A DNA stretch of 64,000 nucleotides from Erythroxylum novogranatense. Taxonomy: Eukaryota > Streptophyta > Magnoliopsida > Malpighiales > Erythroxylaceae. Within the stretch, counting starts at the first letter, position 1. Every line of letters begins with the position of its first letter. A model generated the notes under the pieces. That model was not told the origin of the DNA, searched no databases, and saw only the letters and a list, made by a program, of their open reading frames with translations. Location: contig CM057225.1 of assembly GCA_029891385.1 (NCBI GenBank), positions 79,757,887 to 79,821,886 of the forward strand, in the 5' to 3' direction. The position numbers and the translations under genes were made by a program. Shown one piece after another: positions 1 through 10,793 of this stretch.

Positions 1-281
1 GCTTCAGAGAGAGAGGTTCAGAAAAAGCAGCCGATATTGAGAAGCGATTCTGTATGCTCCGAAGCACTTCAAGATCATCCTCACTGTCCTCTTTATCGGA
101 TTCACCGGAAGCTTCGCCTGTGGCGGGCAAGGAGGGAGACGGGCGTTGAATGGAGTTGTTGAGATCGTAGGATTTGCGGGTGAGCATGCAGTTGCCTCGG
201 GGCCTCCATGTCCTCGCCGAGGACATCGTCGTTATCCTCTCCCGAGGAGAAGTCTCCATCGTCGGGGTCATTAAAAGACAT
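1..281 (-). pseudogene. SNAPC4/MYB4R1-like gene, 5' exon, copy A' (cut by window edge)
   Basis: This is a third copy of the first exon of the MYB gene also present at 10752 and 23875. Reading on the minus strand, the ATG is at 281-279 and the start MSFNDPDDGDFSS matches the other copies. Base 1 aligns with about 10468 of copy A, so the rest of the gene lies outside the window. Compared with copy A there are small indels near 165-200 (for example CAGGCCTGCC reads as CAGTTGCC), which break the frame after about 30 codons. Because the indels lie at CAG/CTG sites they may be sequence errors; the copy may be real in the plant but is not readable as given. Confidence 0.7.
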
Positions 282-1965
282 GTTGATTAGAGAAGTTTAG
301 GGCATTGGGCTTCTTAGGGTTTAGAGCTTAAAAAGTACACGCGCAGATAAAGGCTTAGGGGAGTAATACAGAGAAGAGGAGGCCACGAATTTGGTTCGTG
401 TAATACGCACGCTGGCGCCAGGAAACAATGCTGCTCTATTCTATTTATGGCCTGTTTGGTACAAGCTACAATTAATCCTAATGATAATAGAATATTATTC
501 TCTGCACACACCAAATTAACACGTTTTACACATAAAAGTTGAAATAGAAAAGGGAAAGATCCATGGCATTTTTGGATTGAAATAGAAAAGGGAACTGAGT
601 TCCATGGCATTTTTTGGCAAGTCATCTTGTTTCTTCGATCGCTTGCCTTTCCACAAAGCGTAACACTACTTTGAGATTGACATAGATATGCATAGATTTA
701 GTTACATCTCAAGGAAAGGCTTTGAAGCATTCTGGACGGACTTAAGATATGTGTATTGATGTTTGCCTCACAATTCGAGTTAGTCAATCGCTAGCTTGTT
801 TTCTCGCATTTTGTAAAAATATAATCTGTCATGCATAAAATTTTCTTCCAAATCTGAATTTCTTGTTTTATGGTAAGGCTTGAACTATTCGTAACTATGT
901 CTTAAAACAGGGAACAAAGCGTAAGAGTTACGGAGCATCTCTTATGTTGCATAAGGTTAAATGGAATTGACCACTTGAATTACCATCTACCGGGATGAAC
1001 CAGATTCTTGCGACTTCATTAGTGCTTGAAGATGTAAGGATTGTGATCAATAAAGGGTAATTATAGAAAAGAAAATAGTTGCTGTCCGAAATGACAAAAC
1101 ATAAAATTCACGTAATACTTTGCTCGCAAATACCAACAGATGAAATTGACACGCCTCGTGTACCTTTCTAATCTCACCGCCATTTCGATCCTAAATCTTA
1201 ACGATCATTTCCATAAGGTAGTATGTAGGTGGTGTAGGTTTATACAAAGACTTCACGCTTGGGCCAAAACTCACCCTTCGCGAGGATTAAGGGACTTTCC
1301 ACATAAATAATAATCTCGGTTTGTCACTTACGACCTCACTAAAATATTAAAAAAGATAGACATCAAGTGAACATATAATAGAACATATAAATTGAAATGA
1401 AGCATGAATGTTCAGCGTGAATAAAGGACCGCTCAAAGATGAATCATCGTTCACGCTGAATCGTTCAAATGCCTTCGCTCACGTGAACAAGAAACACGCC
1501 GACCATTTTAGCGCCAAGACGCCGAACTTCATATTCTCGCCACCGTCCATATTCTCATACCAGATCTGAACTTTAATCGAAGAAATCTCAAAGGTCGTGA
1601 GATGGACTTTTACGGTGATGAAATAGGTAGAGAGTGAATGTGAGTGGGACACAAAAATGGGTAAAGAGGCATTCCGATGATGTATCAACTTCAAAGAAGG
1701 AGAAGAACACACAATGTAATTCATCGAAACCCATTGAAAATATCCAGATGAAATACCCATACGAAAAAGAAAACCCAAACAAATTACCCAGATGCAATTC
1801 ATCGAACATACCCAGATAAAATACCCACATGAACAACATATCCCTCACTCAATCGAAACCTATCACCCAATCAAAACAATACAAATAACTTACATACAAT
1901 CTGGTGGTAGAATGCCGGAACGTCAAGAAGAGGAAGAACTTTTGTGGAGAAGAGGAAGAACTTTT
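282..1965. repeat. Intergenic spacer copy without retrotransposon (empty site)
   Basis: This stretch aligns with 10753-11761 joined directly to 22700-23420, that is, with the spacer between copies A and B but without the Ty3 element. The join is at about 1286-1295, reading GGATTAAGGGACTTTCC uninterrupted. Similarity stops at about 1965, where copy A' DNA meets the far end of inverted arm A. No gene was recognised in it; short open frames are poorly supported. Confidence 0.75.
306..322 (-). promoter_or_regulatory. Telobox plus site-II-like element upstream of copy A'
   Basis: On the minus strand the short leader contains AAACCCTAA (322-314) followed by AAGCCCA (312-306). These match the plant telobox and site II (TGGGCY) elements that often occur together just upstream of housekeeping and growth-related genes. 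The same pair occurs in copy A. Function is inferred from motif identity and position only. Confidence 0.45.
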
Positions 1966-2215
1966 GGAGCTTGGAGCTGGAGGCAACGAGGCTGGAGCTT
2001 AAGACGACCTGGCAGGAGCTAAAGACGACGACAGACTTGGAGGCTTGGAGCGTGAGCTGGCAATGGAGAACAAATCTTGACGAACTGGCAACAGTCGGAG
2101 CGGTGACTTGGCGTGGCAGACACCATAATGGCGATGGATTTATGCTGTAACCTGTGCTTGTGAGAGAGAACCGAGGTTGAGCGCTGGGAGAGAGTAAAAA
2201 AGAAGGGAAAGGAGG

Positions 2216-3945
2216 GGCATCTGCTAGTATTTTTTGTTCAACTTGGTCCTATAAGTTTCAAATTTTATAATTCGGTCCAATACTAGACCGATATTTTAAA
2301 TACTCTGATATGCTACTATAGATTATCCTACCATTTCCCAGCCATTACAAAGACAAAGAATCTATACACTAGCTCCTACACCTATCATCAAATTTGAGTA
2401 TTCATAACCCATGGCATAAAACAAGAGTGAAATAATTAACTACTTGTTTCTTAATCCAGGAACAATACAAAAACTCCTTCACAAAGAAACATTAAAGACA
2501 ATTTTCACATTTTTTACCAAAAACAAACAATGAACAACACATAAATAATTGAGTTTTATAATGAGAAATAGAGATCCCTATTTACAATTATCCCTTTTTT
2601 CAAGAAAGGCGTATAAAGTTGTTTCTTTTTAGAGAGGATTTTACAGCCTAACATATTCTCGCTTAAGCGTTGCGACTTTTCAAAACAAAAACAAAAAAAT
2701 TGCTTAAGCAATAACTATGCCAACAATCTACGCAAGGTTACAAGTTCACATCTTGCAGCCAAGTTTTATATCCACTTCCTCTCGATTGTAACACTAATCA
2801 CACACCAAGGTCTCGACTTCCTCGCGGTGACGAAAGTAATAGAATCATCCCCGAGTTCATCATCCGCTTCGTAAACACGCTCAATCAATGTCATACATAG
2901 GTTTGTTTAATCTTCGCTGGCAAAACGAGAATGTATGCCTTTGTCAACTCATAGATACCTTCTGTCAGATGTGTCAATGAGTCAAATTACCAAATCCCTT
3001 TAAGAGATGTTAAATAGGCATATTTGCTTCATTCACCCGATCATGTCCCCAGCTCAATTTGCCACCGATGATACTTTTATGAGCAATATGATTAACTTGA
3101 CTCTGCCTTACAAAATCAAAATGTGTACTGTCGATGTAAGAATCAATGTCATATACGGAGGAGTGATTCTAATACTGATAATATAACAAAATTTACTCAT
3201 TCACCATTTAAGATCAACTTGCCCATCAACGCTAACTTCTAATCTTTGTTACTCGAGGTAGGTATATCCATACATTGTTAGATCTCGGTGGTGAAACTCA
3301 TCACTTCATTCCATCATTATAAGTATGCTTCAACATTAGATCGCAAATCCCATTTAGATGCTATATGGAGAGCAAGTCTAATCAATATTTAATAACGCTA
3401 TCACTTCTTTTCACTTTACATCGAAACCGGGTCGCAGAATCATCTTACTCTGCTTTCAGCGTAATTTTTGCTCTGGATTGCAAACCGAAACAAATGCAAT
3501 AAATTAACTGCCTTTACCGAAGGTTCTAGTTGTCATAATTCTTGAGAAACTTGATTTGCTTACTTGATGCACTACCACGTGGAGTCGATTTCTATTACGA
3601 TGGTATATGTCTTCTTTCCCTCCGAATACTTCTTGTCCTCCTTGCTTTGCCTTTTCAAAGCAATTCCATCGAGAGAATTCTCGATCATTTCAAAGATTTA
3701 TCCTTTCCAAAACATCTCCTTTATTATCGCATCTTAGATGTCTTCTTTTGCTAGACGATTGGGATGACAAAGAATGTCTCTTGCATCACCACTTGTTATC
3801 GCAAATAAACTTGAATCAACATTATCATGAACAAGTTCTAATTGTCACAAATAGTTCCGATGGGTTGTTATGCACTTCTGATATGATTTATGCACTTCCC
3901 GACATGATTTATGCTTTCTACCAATACATTGATCGGAAGATTCAC
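2216..3945. other. 3' flank of copy A, no recognised gene
   Basis: AT-rich DNA conserved with arm B (28928-30650, inverted). Exon-like scraps directly after the gene (DNVDSSLFAITSGDARD on the minus strand at about 3790-3850) suggest that the original coding region was longer. No complete frame, RNA gene or transposon end was found. Confidence 0.4.
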
Positions 3946-4290
3946 TCATAGTTTTAGGGTATCGCTCTGAATAAACTCAATGAACCATCATTATTTGTTA
4001 CATCCAATTCCGCCTTTAGGGGTTGTAAAGAAGACTCTTACAGCTCCCATTAGTTCTCATGCACTTATTTCTCTTCGATGACAAGATGGGAACCTTTTCC
4101 TCTTTCTTGATTATCCTCTACACAATTTCTGTTGCCACCGGCTTAGAATATTACTCCCATCTAATTTCTCAAACGCGGAACCATTGTTGATTCCTACTTC
4201 TTCAAGTGAACCAAATACCCGCTTCCTAGTTCTTTTGGCGTACTCTTGTTTGGGGCTCGTGGAATTTGACAAAGCAAGTTCAAAAGTAAG
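3946..4290 (-). pseudogene. Copy A C-terminal exon
   Basis: The minus strand holds AKRTRKRVFGSLEE, NNGSAFEKLDGSNI and RKRKRFPSCH-like stretches that match the open frame of copy B (28600-28927), with several one- and two-base indels (for example near 4140, 4025 and 3955). The product is a basic, lysine- and arginine-rich tail of unknown function. The end is placed at the triplet that aligns with the copy B stop. Confidence 0.5.
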
Positions 4291-5054
4291 AAGAATCATA
4301 AGGCACAAACCCTAAGAATGTATATATTCCCAGAACGACAATGTTATTGTTAAAAAGGTTTAATTAATAAACAACAAATCATAAAAGGACAAAAGATAAA
4401 GAGTAAAAAAAAATGATCCATAACCTAATGTCTGTTTTGGGTTAAGCTATGGACCTCCATATACATAGACCACTCCTCTTTCCAAATAAGAAAAGTTACA
4501 AATTTTCACATGAAATTAGATTGTGTTGAAGAAGCCTAATATCTCAAAAAAGATACTTGTTGAAGAAGAAGCTTAACAATAATTTCGATTGTTGTCAAAC
4601 AAAGAGTTCAATTAGAAATATACCACAAGAGAGAATGGATTGTTGAGTAAAGAAACTCAATTGTAAAAATTTAATTAACGTGTTGAATGGATTCAAAAAG
4701 TGAGAGAGGAAAAGATTATCCGCCCGGAAGGAAGGGTAAAAAATGTTTATTAATCCCACATTGGAAAGGGACAAAAGATAAAAGAGTGATTTATATACAA
4801 AAATTATCCATAACCTATTGAAATAATGTTTTAAGATATGGACCTCCATACATAACAAGCACTCCTCTGCCTAAATAAGAAAAGTTGCAGAAGTTCACAC
4901 TTATAAACGAAGATAGAATAAGCTTTGGAAACAACAAAGAAATGACCACAAAGTTTTTGTTTCTTCTCCAGATTTTGAATCTCCTATGTACAAATGAATT
5001 GCTAGAAATCTATTATAGAGCGATAAACAATCGCAAAATTATAAGTCAATATAC

Positions 5055-5257
5055 CTTGATTTACATTTATGCTTCCTGTGTTTGATTCTCGTGTTTACGA
5101 TGTTTGTCCTATGGCCGGTAATGGAAGAAAATCATCAAGACTTGAAAGTTGGCGCTCCAACTCTCGATCTACAAAGTTGCCAATAAAAGCAGCCTTTTTT
5201 GTTCTATAAGCTTCTTGCATTTTTGGCACTTCATGTGGAGCTAACAAGCGCCATCTC
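5055..5257 (-). pseudogene. Copy A exon after the MYB repeats
   Basis: The exon begins at acceptor ACACCAG and ends at donor GTATATTG. It encodes RRWRLLAPHEVPKMQEAYRT followed by KKAAFIGNFVDRELERQ and DDFLPLP, the conserved block after the last repeat of MYB4R1-like proteins. A stop (5097-5095) follows PAIGQTS because of an indel; copy B reads on in this place to NVNQ. The 3' part of this exon (from 5224 down) is also present in copy B. Confidence 0.65.
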
Positions 5258-5363
5258 CTGGTGTATACAGATGCAACCGAACCTTGATCCATCAAAAATT
5301 GCGATAAAAAGACATATATACATCATGGAAGCATAGAAATCATAAAATTCCAAATTGTAATAC

Positions 5364-5513
5364 CTACAACAACAATTGTCGGTTTGGCTTGGGAAATGTT
5401 TAGCGATCTCAGCCCAACCATATCCACATTCTTCAATTATTGCCTTCAATCTTAAATCCTCTTCTTCGGACCATTCACCCGTATTCAAAGAAGGATCCAA
5501 AGCATTAAACCAC
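5364..5513 (-). CDS. Copy A exon with last complete MYB repeat
   Basis: 150 bp from acceptor CAACAG to donor GTATTAC, open in one frame. It encodes ALDPSLNTGEWSEEEDLRLK followed by AIIEECGYGWAEIAKHFPSQ and TDNCCCR. The usual TDNQCRRRW end is changed to TDNCCCR, then RRW is completed by the next exon (5257). The first and second tryptophans of the repeat are kept. It lies in the block that is absent from copy B. Confidence 0.7.
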
Positions 5514-5594
5514 CTGTTGACGTGAAGTCGCTTACATAATCATCACATAAGAAAAGATGTATTGACAAGGTTATAGTTCTACACAAATACCTCT

Positions 5595-5745
5595 ATCTAC
5601 ATTGTACTTGTGTTCGCCTAGCACAAATTGAGCAATTTTATTCCAATTCTTTGACCAAAAATTTCACTACTTTCGGGCATTTGTCTTCATCTAAAGTCCA
5701 CGCCCTTTCCTTTGCCTATATGGGTTTAGAGATTTCCTCCACTGT
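5595..5745 (-). pseudogene. Copy A damaged MYB repeat
   Basis: The minus strand holds a recognisable repeat (QRKGRAWTLDEDK ... NWNKIAQFV type ... RTQVQCR) spread over more than one frame by small indels. It ends at TGTAGATAG before AGGTATTTG. Its place between the repeats at 6236-6482 and 5364-5513 is the expected one for the family. Confidence 0.55.
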
Positions 5746-6235
5746 GTATTTTGGAATATTGTGATATAACTAGTCTTTTGACCAAATATATTTGTCAATT
5801 TTGAAGGATCTCATAACAAAATGGTCATGAGGAACACATCTTAATTCAAATTAGCATCGAAATTTACTCCAAAGATATTTTAGAAATTGCGTAGGAAGGA
5901 AGTGAATCATATTGCCTTTATATACTTAAAGAACAACTATAAAACACAACAACACCCCTCGTTGCTCGAGAACTATCCTCTTCAAATACAAAGCAGATGC
6001 TCAAATGAGCAATAAGAGATTCGTAAACTCATGGCATAAATAGCCAAAGTTACTTGAGTTGAGCAACCCTTCTTTCCTTTTGAAGGAAAAACATCTCACT
6101 AGTTATGACAAGAAAGACATATGACACAAAAAACAATCAATGTCATCAAAATCTGAAGTACAAATTCTTTACACAATAAGCCAAAAAGCTTCACTAAACC
6201 TTCACATAAATTCGCTTCTGACCATAAAGAATGAC

Positions 6236-6482
6236 CTATTAGAACATTGTGCACCGGTTCTTTCTTCCAAACAGGAAGCTACATCCTGCCAATTATAGCC
6301 ATAAACTTTTACGGCAACATTAAGTTGTGCATCCTCATCCTTGGTGCACTCATTCTTTAGTATGCGAGGCAATATCAAACCAATTACTGATTCCTCTTTC
6401 CTGGACAACTAACAAAAGATTTTTATCATCTCGAGCTTCCCATGGACTTGAATCAATTAATGGATCTTCAAAATTCAACCAC
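6236..6482 (-). pseudogene. Copy A exon with MYB repeats, internally deleted
   Basis: The exon runs from acceptor CTGCAG to donor GTCATTC. It begins WLNFEDPLIDSSPWEARDD, goes on through LLLVVQERGISNWFDIA, and then jumps near 6365 to a second repeat (ILKNECTKDEDAQLNVAVKV ... NWQDVASCLEERTGAQCSNR). The third helix of the first repeat and the linker (about 20 residues) are missing, and the two parts are in different frames. The remaining tryptophan spacing is typical of R2R3-like repeats. Confidence 0.7.
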
Positions 6483-6590
6483 CTGCAGGATGAACATTAC
6501 ATCAATAAGAAGACAATAAGTGAGTAGTTAAAATATGGTAAATGTACTGGTGGGAAATCAATAATGAAGACATCAATGTAAAGAGCCTGC

Positions 6591-6798
6591 GGCAAATCAA
6601 ACAAGAATTCAACTCTCGGGACTCCATTATATGAATATCGATTCCATTAATAAAAGAAGGGAGCTTAATGAGCCCATATTACTAAACCGAGAAGGCAAAT
6701 CAAACAAGAAAGAATTCAACTCTCGGACTCCATTATATAAAAATCAAATCCATTAATAAAAGAAAGGAGCTTAATGAACCATACTACTAAACTAAAAG
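6591..6798. repeat. Tandem duplication, two units of about 103 bp
   Basis: The segment starting GGCAAATCAAACAAGAATTC at 6591 repeats at 6694 with small differences (AAAGAATTC and an indel). Both units run to AAGG(A/G)GCTTAATGA and CTACTAAAC. It lies in an intron of copy A, in the region missing from copy B. Confidence 0.7.
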
Positions 6799-7753
6799 GA
6801 AGGATCGATCAACATCTAGGGATTGGCAACTTATAAATTCAGTGATTTGGATAATCTTTAGAATAATCTAAATATACTTAATAACTCATATATACTATTT
6901 ATAGTGTTAAGTATGTCTAGATAGATTTAGTACAAAATATTTTGAGGTATTTGTGCTTCTCAAAGATGTGACTTATATCAAGAATCTTTGGCGTGGATAG
7001 TAATAGGTAACTTCATTCACCAAAATGTTAGATACAATTCTTTACACTATGTGATTGGATCCAACTTAAAAGATTGGATAAAACAGGGTATTTCGGTGGA
7101 CTACGCTCAAATAGCTAAACAAAACTTCATGAAATATTTTATTAAACTTGCAACAAAAGCAAAGATGATCAAGGCATTAAAAACAATTCAAAACGAAGCC
7201 ATCTAAAACTCTTTTAAACCCTTACAATGTATTTAACAAAGATGATAATGTCGTATTATTGCGAAAAAAGTCACAAGGAAGCACGAGAAATAGAGCCTAA
7301 CACCGATGAAAACTATGCAGGATTGGTTGCAATGCAATAATTCAAAATAAATAGAATCAATTATCACCGCTTCTTCGAGGCTTGTTGATATGCAAAGAAA
7401 TGTCTTCAAAACAAATGAGGTGAATGAATCCTTACATAAGAATTTAAGAACATAAAATTAATCAATTAATTCCATGGAGTAGAAGACATTTTCAAAGGGC
7501 TTACCAACCCAACCCATAAAGGAAATATGTGAGATGATTATGCATGAAAATGTTATGATAAAATGGCATGGGGTTTTAAAAGAATTCCCGAATCTCCAAA
7601 TCCTTTTTCTTGTTTTGGAATATGGTGAAAACATCAATTATCTGATTAAGGTCAAAACAACTTTTCATGTGTACAAGATTCTTGAGATATTTTGCTAGCA
7701 TTTACTATATTTTTATTATCGTGAAAGAAGATCGATCTCACACAAATGCTAAC

Positions 7754-7905
7754 CTTGCTGCACATTTTGCACCGTAATCCACCGCTACATACAAGGAAGC
7801 CAATTGATCCCGCTAACCTTTGGAAGAAACTCTCTCATCAACTCCGGGTGATTTCTAGATCTCGATTGAAGCGAAGGCTATCCAAATTATCGTGATCTCC
7901 AAAAT
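7754..7905 (-). pseudogene. Copy A exon with first half MYB repeat
   Basis: The minus strand shows the PELMREFLPKV block followed by a damaged DQLASLYV segment and a CAAR end, with donor GTTAGC after 7754. The final codon is split AG/G, in phase with the next exon at 6482 that begins G-TGG. The part between REFLPKV and CAAR contains indels, and the upstream boundary is approximate. The copy B counterpart is about 26735-26884. Confidence 0.5.
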
Positions 7906-8751
7906 AACCTTCGTAACCACTTCAAGTTAAAATGTGTTAGACAGAAATTTGAAAATTAAAATGGAACTTGCGGTCTTGAAAAGAAGAAATACAACAGTAT
8001 AACTCCGGAGCCTCAAAGGCTTAAAAGAGAACAAACACAACAAATTAAAATTTGCAAACCGCATGTCAAAGGCATCAATTTCTATCGCTTAAGCTTCTTA
8101 ACATGTATGTGACATTTCATTTCATAGATAAACACTTCAATCAATTTCGTATTCTATCGGTCTTAATGTCTAATCGCACCATTACTACAAGCTTTCTTAG
8201 AGGCACACATCTGCAGCTTGAGATTTGCGCTTAGCCTATAATAAGTAATAACCCTCAACGCTAAGTACCATCAATTCCAAAGAACGAAGATCACATACCG
8301 ATATCCATGAGTTAGATTTGACAAATGAAAGATTTTGTTCGAATACTACGCTTATCTCATTGTCGAGATCGATATCGAGATCACAAATTGCATAAAAATG
8401 TTCTCTAGTTTCTTGATTCATAGAAACTTCATCTTTTCCGAGAAAAAAGAAACAATAACTCTTCCAACCCATGACAAAATCTACATGCAAGAATTCACAA
8501 AGTTGAACAAATTTTACACTCGTACTCACAAATGCATATGTATACATTATGAAAATTAAGCTATAAAATTTAAATAAGATCATTGTATCATACAATCATT
8601 TAATTAATTGGTAATCAACTATTTGTAGCCTTATTATTTTGTTAGATATGCAATGTCCTTCAAATAAAGCCACCGATTATTAAAGAAAATGCTCAAAAGC
8701 TAAAAGCCAACTTATGCACAAACTATTTCAACAAGAAACAACTGATCATAC

Positions 8752-8860
8752 CGAATTGATCCACCAATAGTGAAGCACCATTTCTTGGAATTGTTGTCTA
8801 ATTCCCATCCCAAGGTTTTGCTTTCTGTCTTTGCCCATTTTTTCTTGCACTATAAGTGGA
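8752..8860 (-). pseudogene. Copy A exon 3 remnant (start of first half repeat)
   Basis: A short exon ending at donor GTATGATC (8751). It holds a WAK-SK-LG-GIRQQFQE-MVL type block that precedes the first repeat in the family, but a one-base deletion near the GGGATGG stretch splits it over two frames. Copy B has a different break in the same exon (TAA after the WAKE block). Its start is uncertain. Confidence 0.5.
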
Positions 8861-9509
8861 AAATTTTTCAATGCTTTTCTATAGTTAGCGGATGAGAATT
8901 TTCTAGTGGCCCATCACGTATAGTAGAGACCCTTTATCATTAATCAGAATGATGTAAAAATGCTTGGTGAAGATGACTTCTTAATAGTCAAACAACCAAT
9001 CAGCAATTTGAGCAAGTAAATGGAAGCCCGCTGACAACATTTAGGTATGAAGCACGATGAAAGCTAATCCTTCCTAAGAGCAAGGCACTTGATGAAAACT
9101 AAAAGCATATGTTCTAAACCTAAAAACTGATACACATGCAAGCACTGTGCCCAAGAAAACAATGACCACAATTTAAGAGAAACGACATTCGAGCTTGAAG
9201 TACCCCTTCCAGTGAGAGATAAAATTTAATAGTACATATGAGAAACTAATGAACGAGAGTCATCAGATGGTAAGACTTTTCCAGCATTATTGCTTTATAT
9301 CACAACTAAAATCCCGCTCTAACTACCGAGGAAGGGTTCATAAGATGCGAACGACTAATTCAAATTATGTAGTGCAAAGTGAAATTAGCCTATCATGACT
9401 AAACTATCACCCTCACACGAAAGAAAAAGTAAGATAAAAATTGAAGACAATCATGACAGAGAGAAGGAACTACTTGGAGACATGCAAGCATATTAATTAA
9501 GAAAGTTAC

Positions 9510-10000
9510 CTCAGAGTGCTCAGAAGTTGGTGCCTTTCGCGCTGATATTAATTGGATGAGTGGATCCTTTCTCTGGGACAATGCCTTCCCAGTCATTTTT
9601 TTGCATGAAACCTGAAAATTTTTCAATATTTGAACATGCTCCCTCAGTTTCTTATTCTCCTCCATTTTAGCTTCAATTTCAGTCAATTTGCTTCGAAGCA
9701 ACTTCTGACAGGATCTATTCTTCCTAATTGTAGCAACAAACAACTGAGCTGATTTTGGAAAGCTAGAATGGCGTAACACCAACTCAGAACCATTTGATTG
9801 AAGCTGGGACAAGCGTATGAAAGGCACTAATTCCATGCTACAATTCAATGCGTTTGTGGTGTCACCGGCTTCATCGGAAGGTGGCAAATTATACTCTGTC
9901 ATTCCATCCACCGTGAAGTTGTTTGATTTTTCTGTTTCTGAGACAACTTCGGATATATGAAACGAGTCCACTTTTCTCTTGGAATCCCCTGTGACATTAT
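9510..10000 (-). CDS. Copy A exon 2, basic coiled region before the MYB repeats
   Basis: 491 bp, open, from acceptor TCTCAG to donor GTAACTTTC. It joins exon 1 in phase (DDT-DNVTGDSKRK). It encodes about 164 residues, including FVATIRKNRSCQKLLRSKL and a likely coiled coil KMEENKKLREHVQILKNF, then QRKDPLIQLISARK. The equivalent exon of copy B (24630-25120) is the same length and also open, with scattered amino-acid changes. Equal length and intact splice sites in both copies support real coding origin. Confidence 0.75.
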
Positions 10001-10367
10001 CTGAGAAAATTACATAAACATGAGCATACTTGTTAGGGGAACAAAACCAAAAGTGAACATATTAACAACTTCCACTATTTGAAACTCACAATCGGTGTCA
10101 CTATCTTCGACATGTTTGAGATATATATATACTTCGCTGATAAATGAACAATATTTAATTTGTCTCTCAAAAGTTAAGCGACTCATAAGTTTCAAAAGTT
10201 ACTAAGTTATAGCTTGGCCGTAAAATCCGTACATGCAACAAGCCTCCTCCTAACCAACGCGAATATTTCGTTATGCATTATTAGTTTTATATCAAATGGC
10301 ATGCGACCTACAATCTGATAAAATACAAATTGGAGCATTTCCCATAAACATGGAAAAAAGAGTTTAC

Positions 10368-10752
10368 CAGTGTCATCATAAGCAGCAAAACGGCGCCGAA
10401 TTGCGGCAAGAGTTGCAAAATCATCGTCGTCGTCGTTATCAGAATCTGGTGGTAGAGTCATCAGAGGCTTCAGAGAGAGAGGTTCAGAAAAAGCAGCCGA
10501 TATCGAGAAGCGATTCTGTATGCTCCGAAGCACTTCAAGATCATCCTCACTGTCCTCTTTATCGGATTCACCGGAAGCTTCGCCTGTGGCGGGCAAGGAG
10601 GGAGACGGGCGTTGAATGGAGTTGTTGAGATCGTAGGGATTTGCGTCGGTGAGCATGCAGGCCTGCCTCAGGGCCTCCATGTCCTCGTCGAGGACATCGT
10701 CGTTATCCTCTCCGGAGGAGAAGTCTCCATCGTCGGGGTCATTAAAAGACAT
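10368..10752 (-). CDS. Copy A exon 1, acidic N-terminus
   Basis: 385 bp, open throughout, from ATG 10752-10750 to the donor GTAAACTC at 10367. It encodes about 128 residues rich in Asp and Glu, including DDGDFSSGEDNDDVLDEDME and a DSDNDDDDDF run near the end, plus the segment VLRSIQNRFS. The exon ends after the first base of a codon, which joins in frame to exon 2 at 10000. The start is chosen because the same ATG and leader are conserved in copies A' and B. The acidic N-terminus with a short conserved VLRSIQ block fits the plant MYB4R1 family. Confidence 0.75.
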
Positions 10753-10776
10753 GTTGATTAGAGAAGTTTAGGGCAT

Positions 10777-10793
10777 TGGGCTTCTTAGGGTTT
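10777..10793 (-). promoter_or_regulatory. Telobox plus site-II-like element upstream of copy A
   Basis: The minus strand reads AAACCCTAA (10793-10785) then AAGCCCA (10783-10777), about 25-40 bases before the ATG. This is the plant telobox/site II pair. In copy B the telobox reads AAACCTTAA (23834-23842), one base off, while AAGCCCA is kept. Confidence 0.45.

Larger units (their letters stand above)
3946..10752 (-). pseudogene. MYB4R1/SNAPC4-like transcription factor gene, copy A (probable pseudogene)
   Basis: A multi-exon gene read on the minus strand. In order it shows an acidic N-terminus, a basic coiled region (KLREHVQILKNFQVSCKKMTG), a piece of the DPEITPEL-REFLPKVN motif, several MYB/SANT repeats with their spaced tryptophans, a HEVP-ending repeat followed by FVDRELERQ, and a basic C-terminal exon. 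This order is that of the plant SNAPC4-like MYB4R1 family, whose SNAPC4 relatives bind the proximal sequence element of snRNA genes. Splice junctions with GT/AG are visible at several exons. Damage includes a frameshift in the exon near 8800, loss of the end of one MYB repeat near 6365, frame breaks in the repeat at 5595-5745, and indels in the last exon. The end is set by alignment with copy B. Some breaks may be sequence errors, so pseudogene status is likely but not proven. Confidence 0.7.

Noticed and set aside
314..625. 103-codon minus-strand frame, repeated at 10785-11033
   Set aside because: It covers the leader and promoter region of the MYB copies. It differs between copies by frame-changing indels and has no recognisable motif.
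2140..2215. Possible separate gene at the far end of both arms (frames at 1944-2150 and 30651-30842)
   Set aside because: Frames on the two arms read in different directions and neither shows a domain. The stretch is purine-rich low-complexity sequence.
8236..8595. 119-codon minus-strand frame, partly kept in copy B (26162-26374)
   Set aside because: It lies inside the MYB gene between recognised exons. Copy B breaks it into two frames and I could not match it to a family, so it is probably intron or an unrecognised exon; not called.
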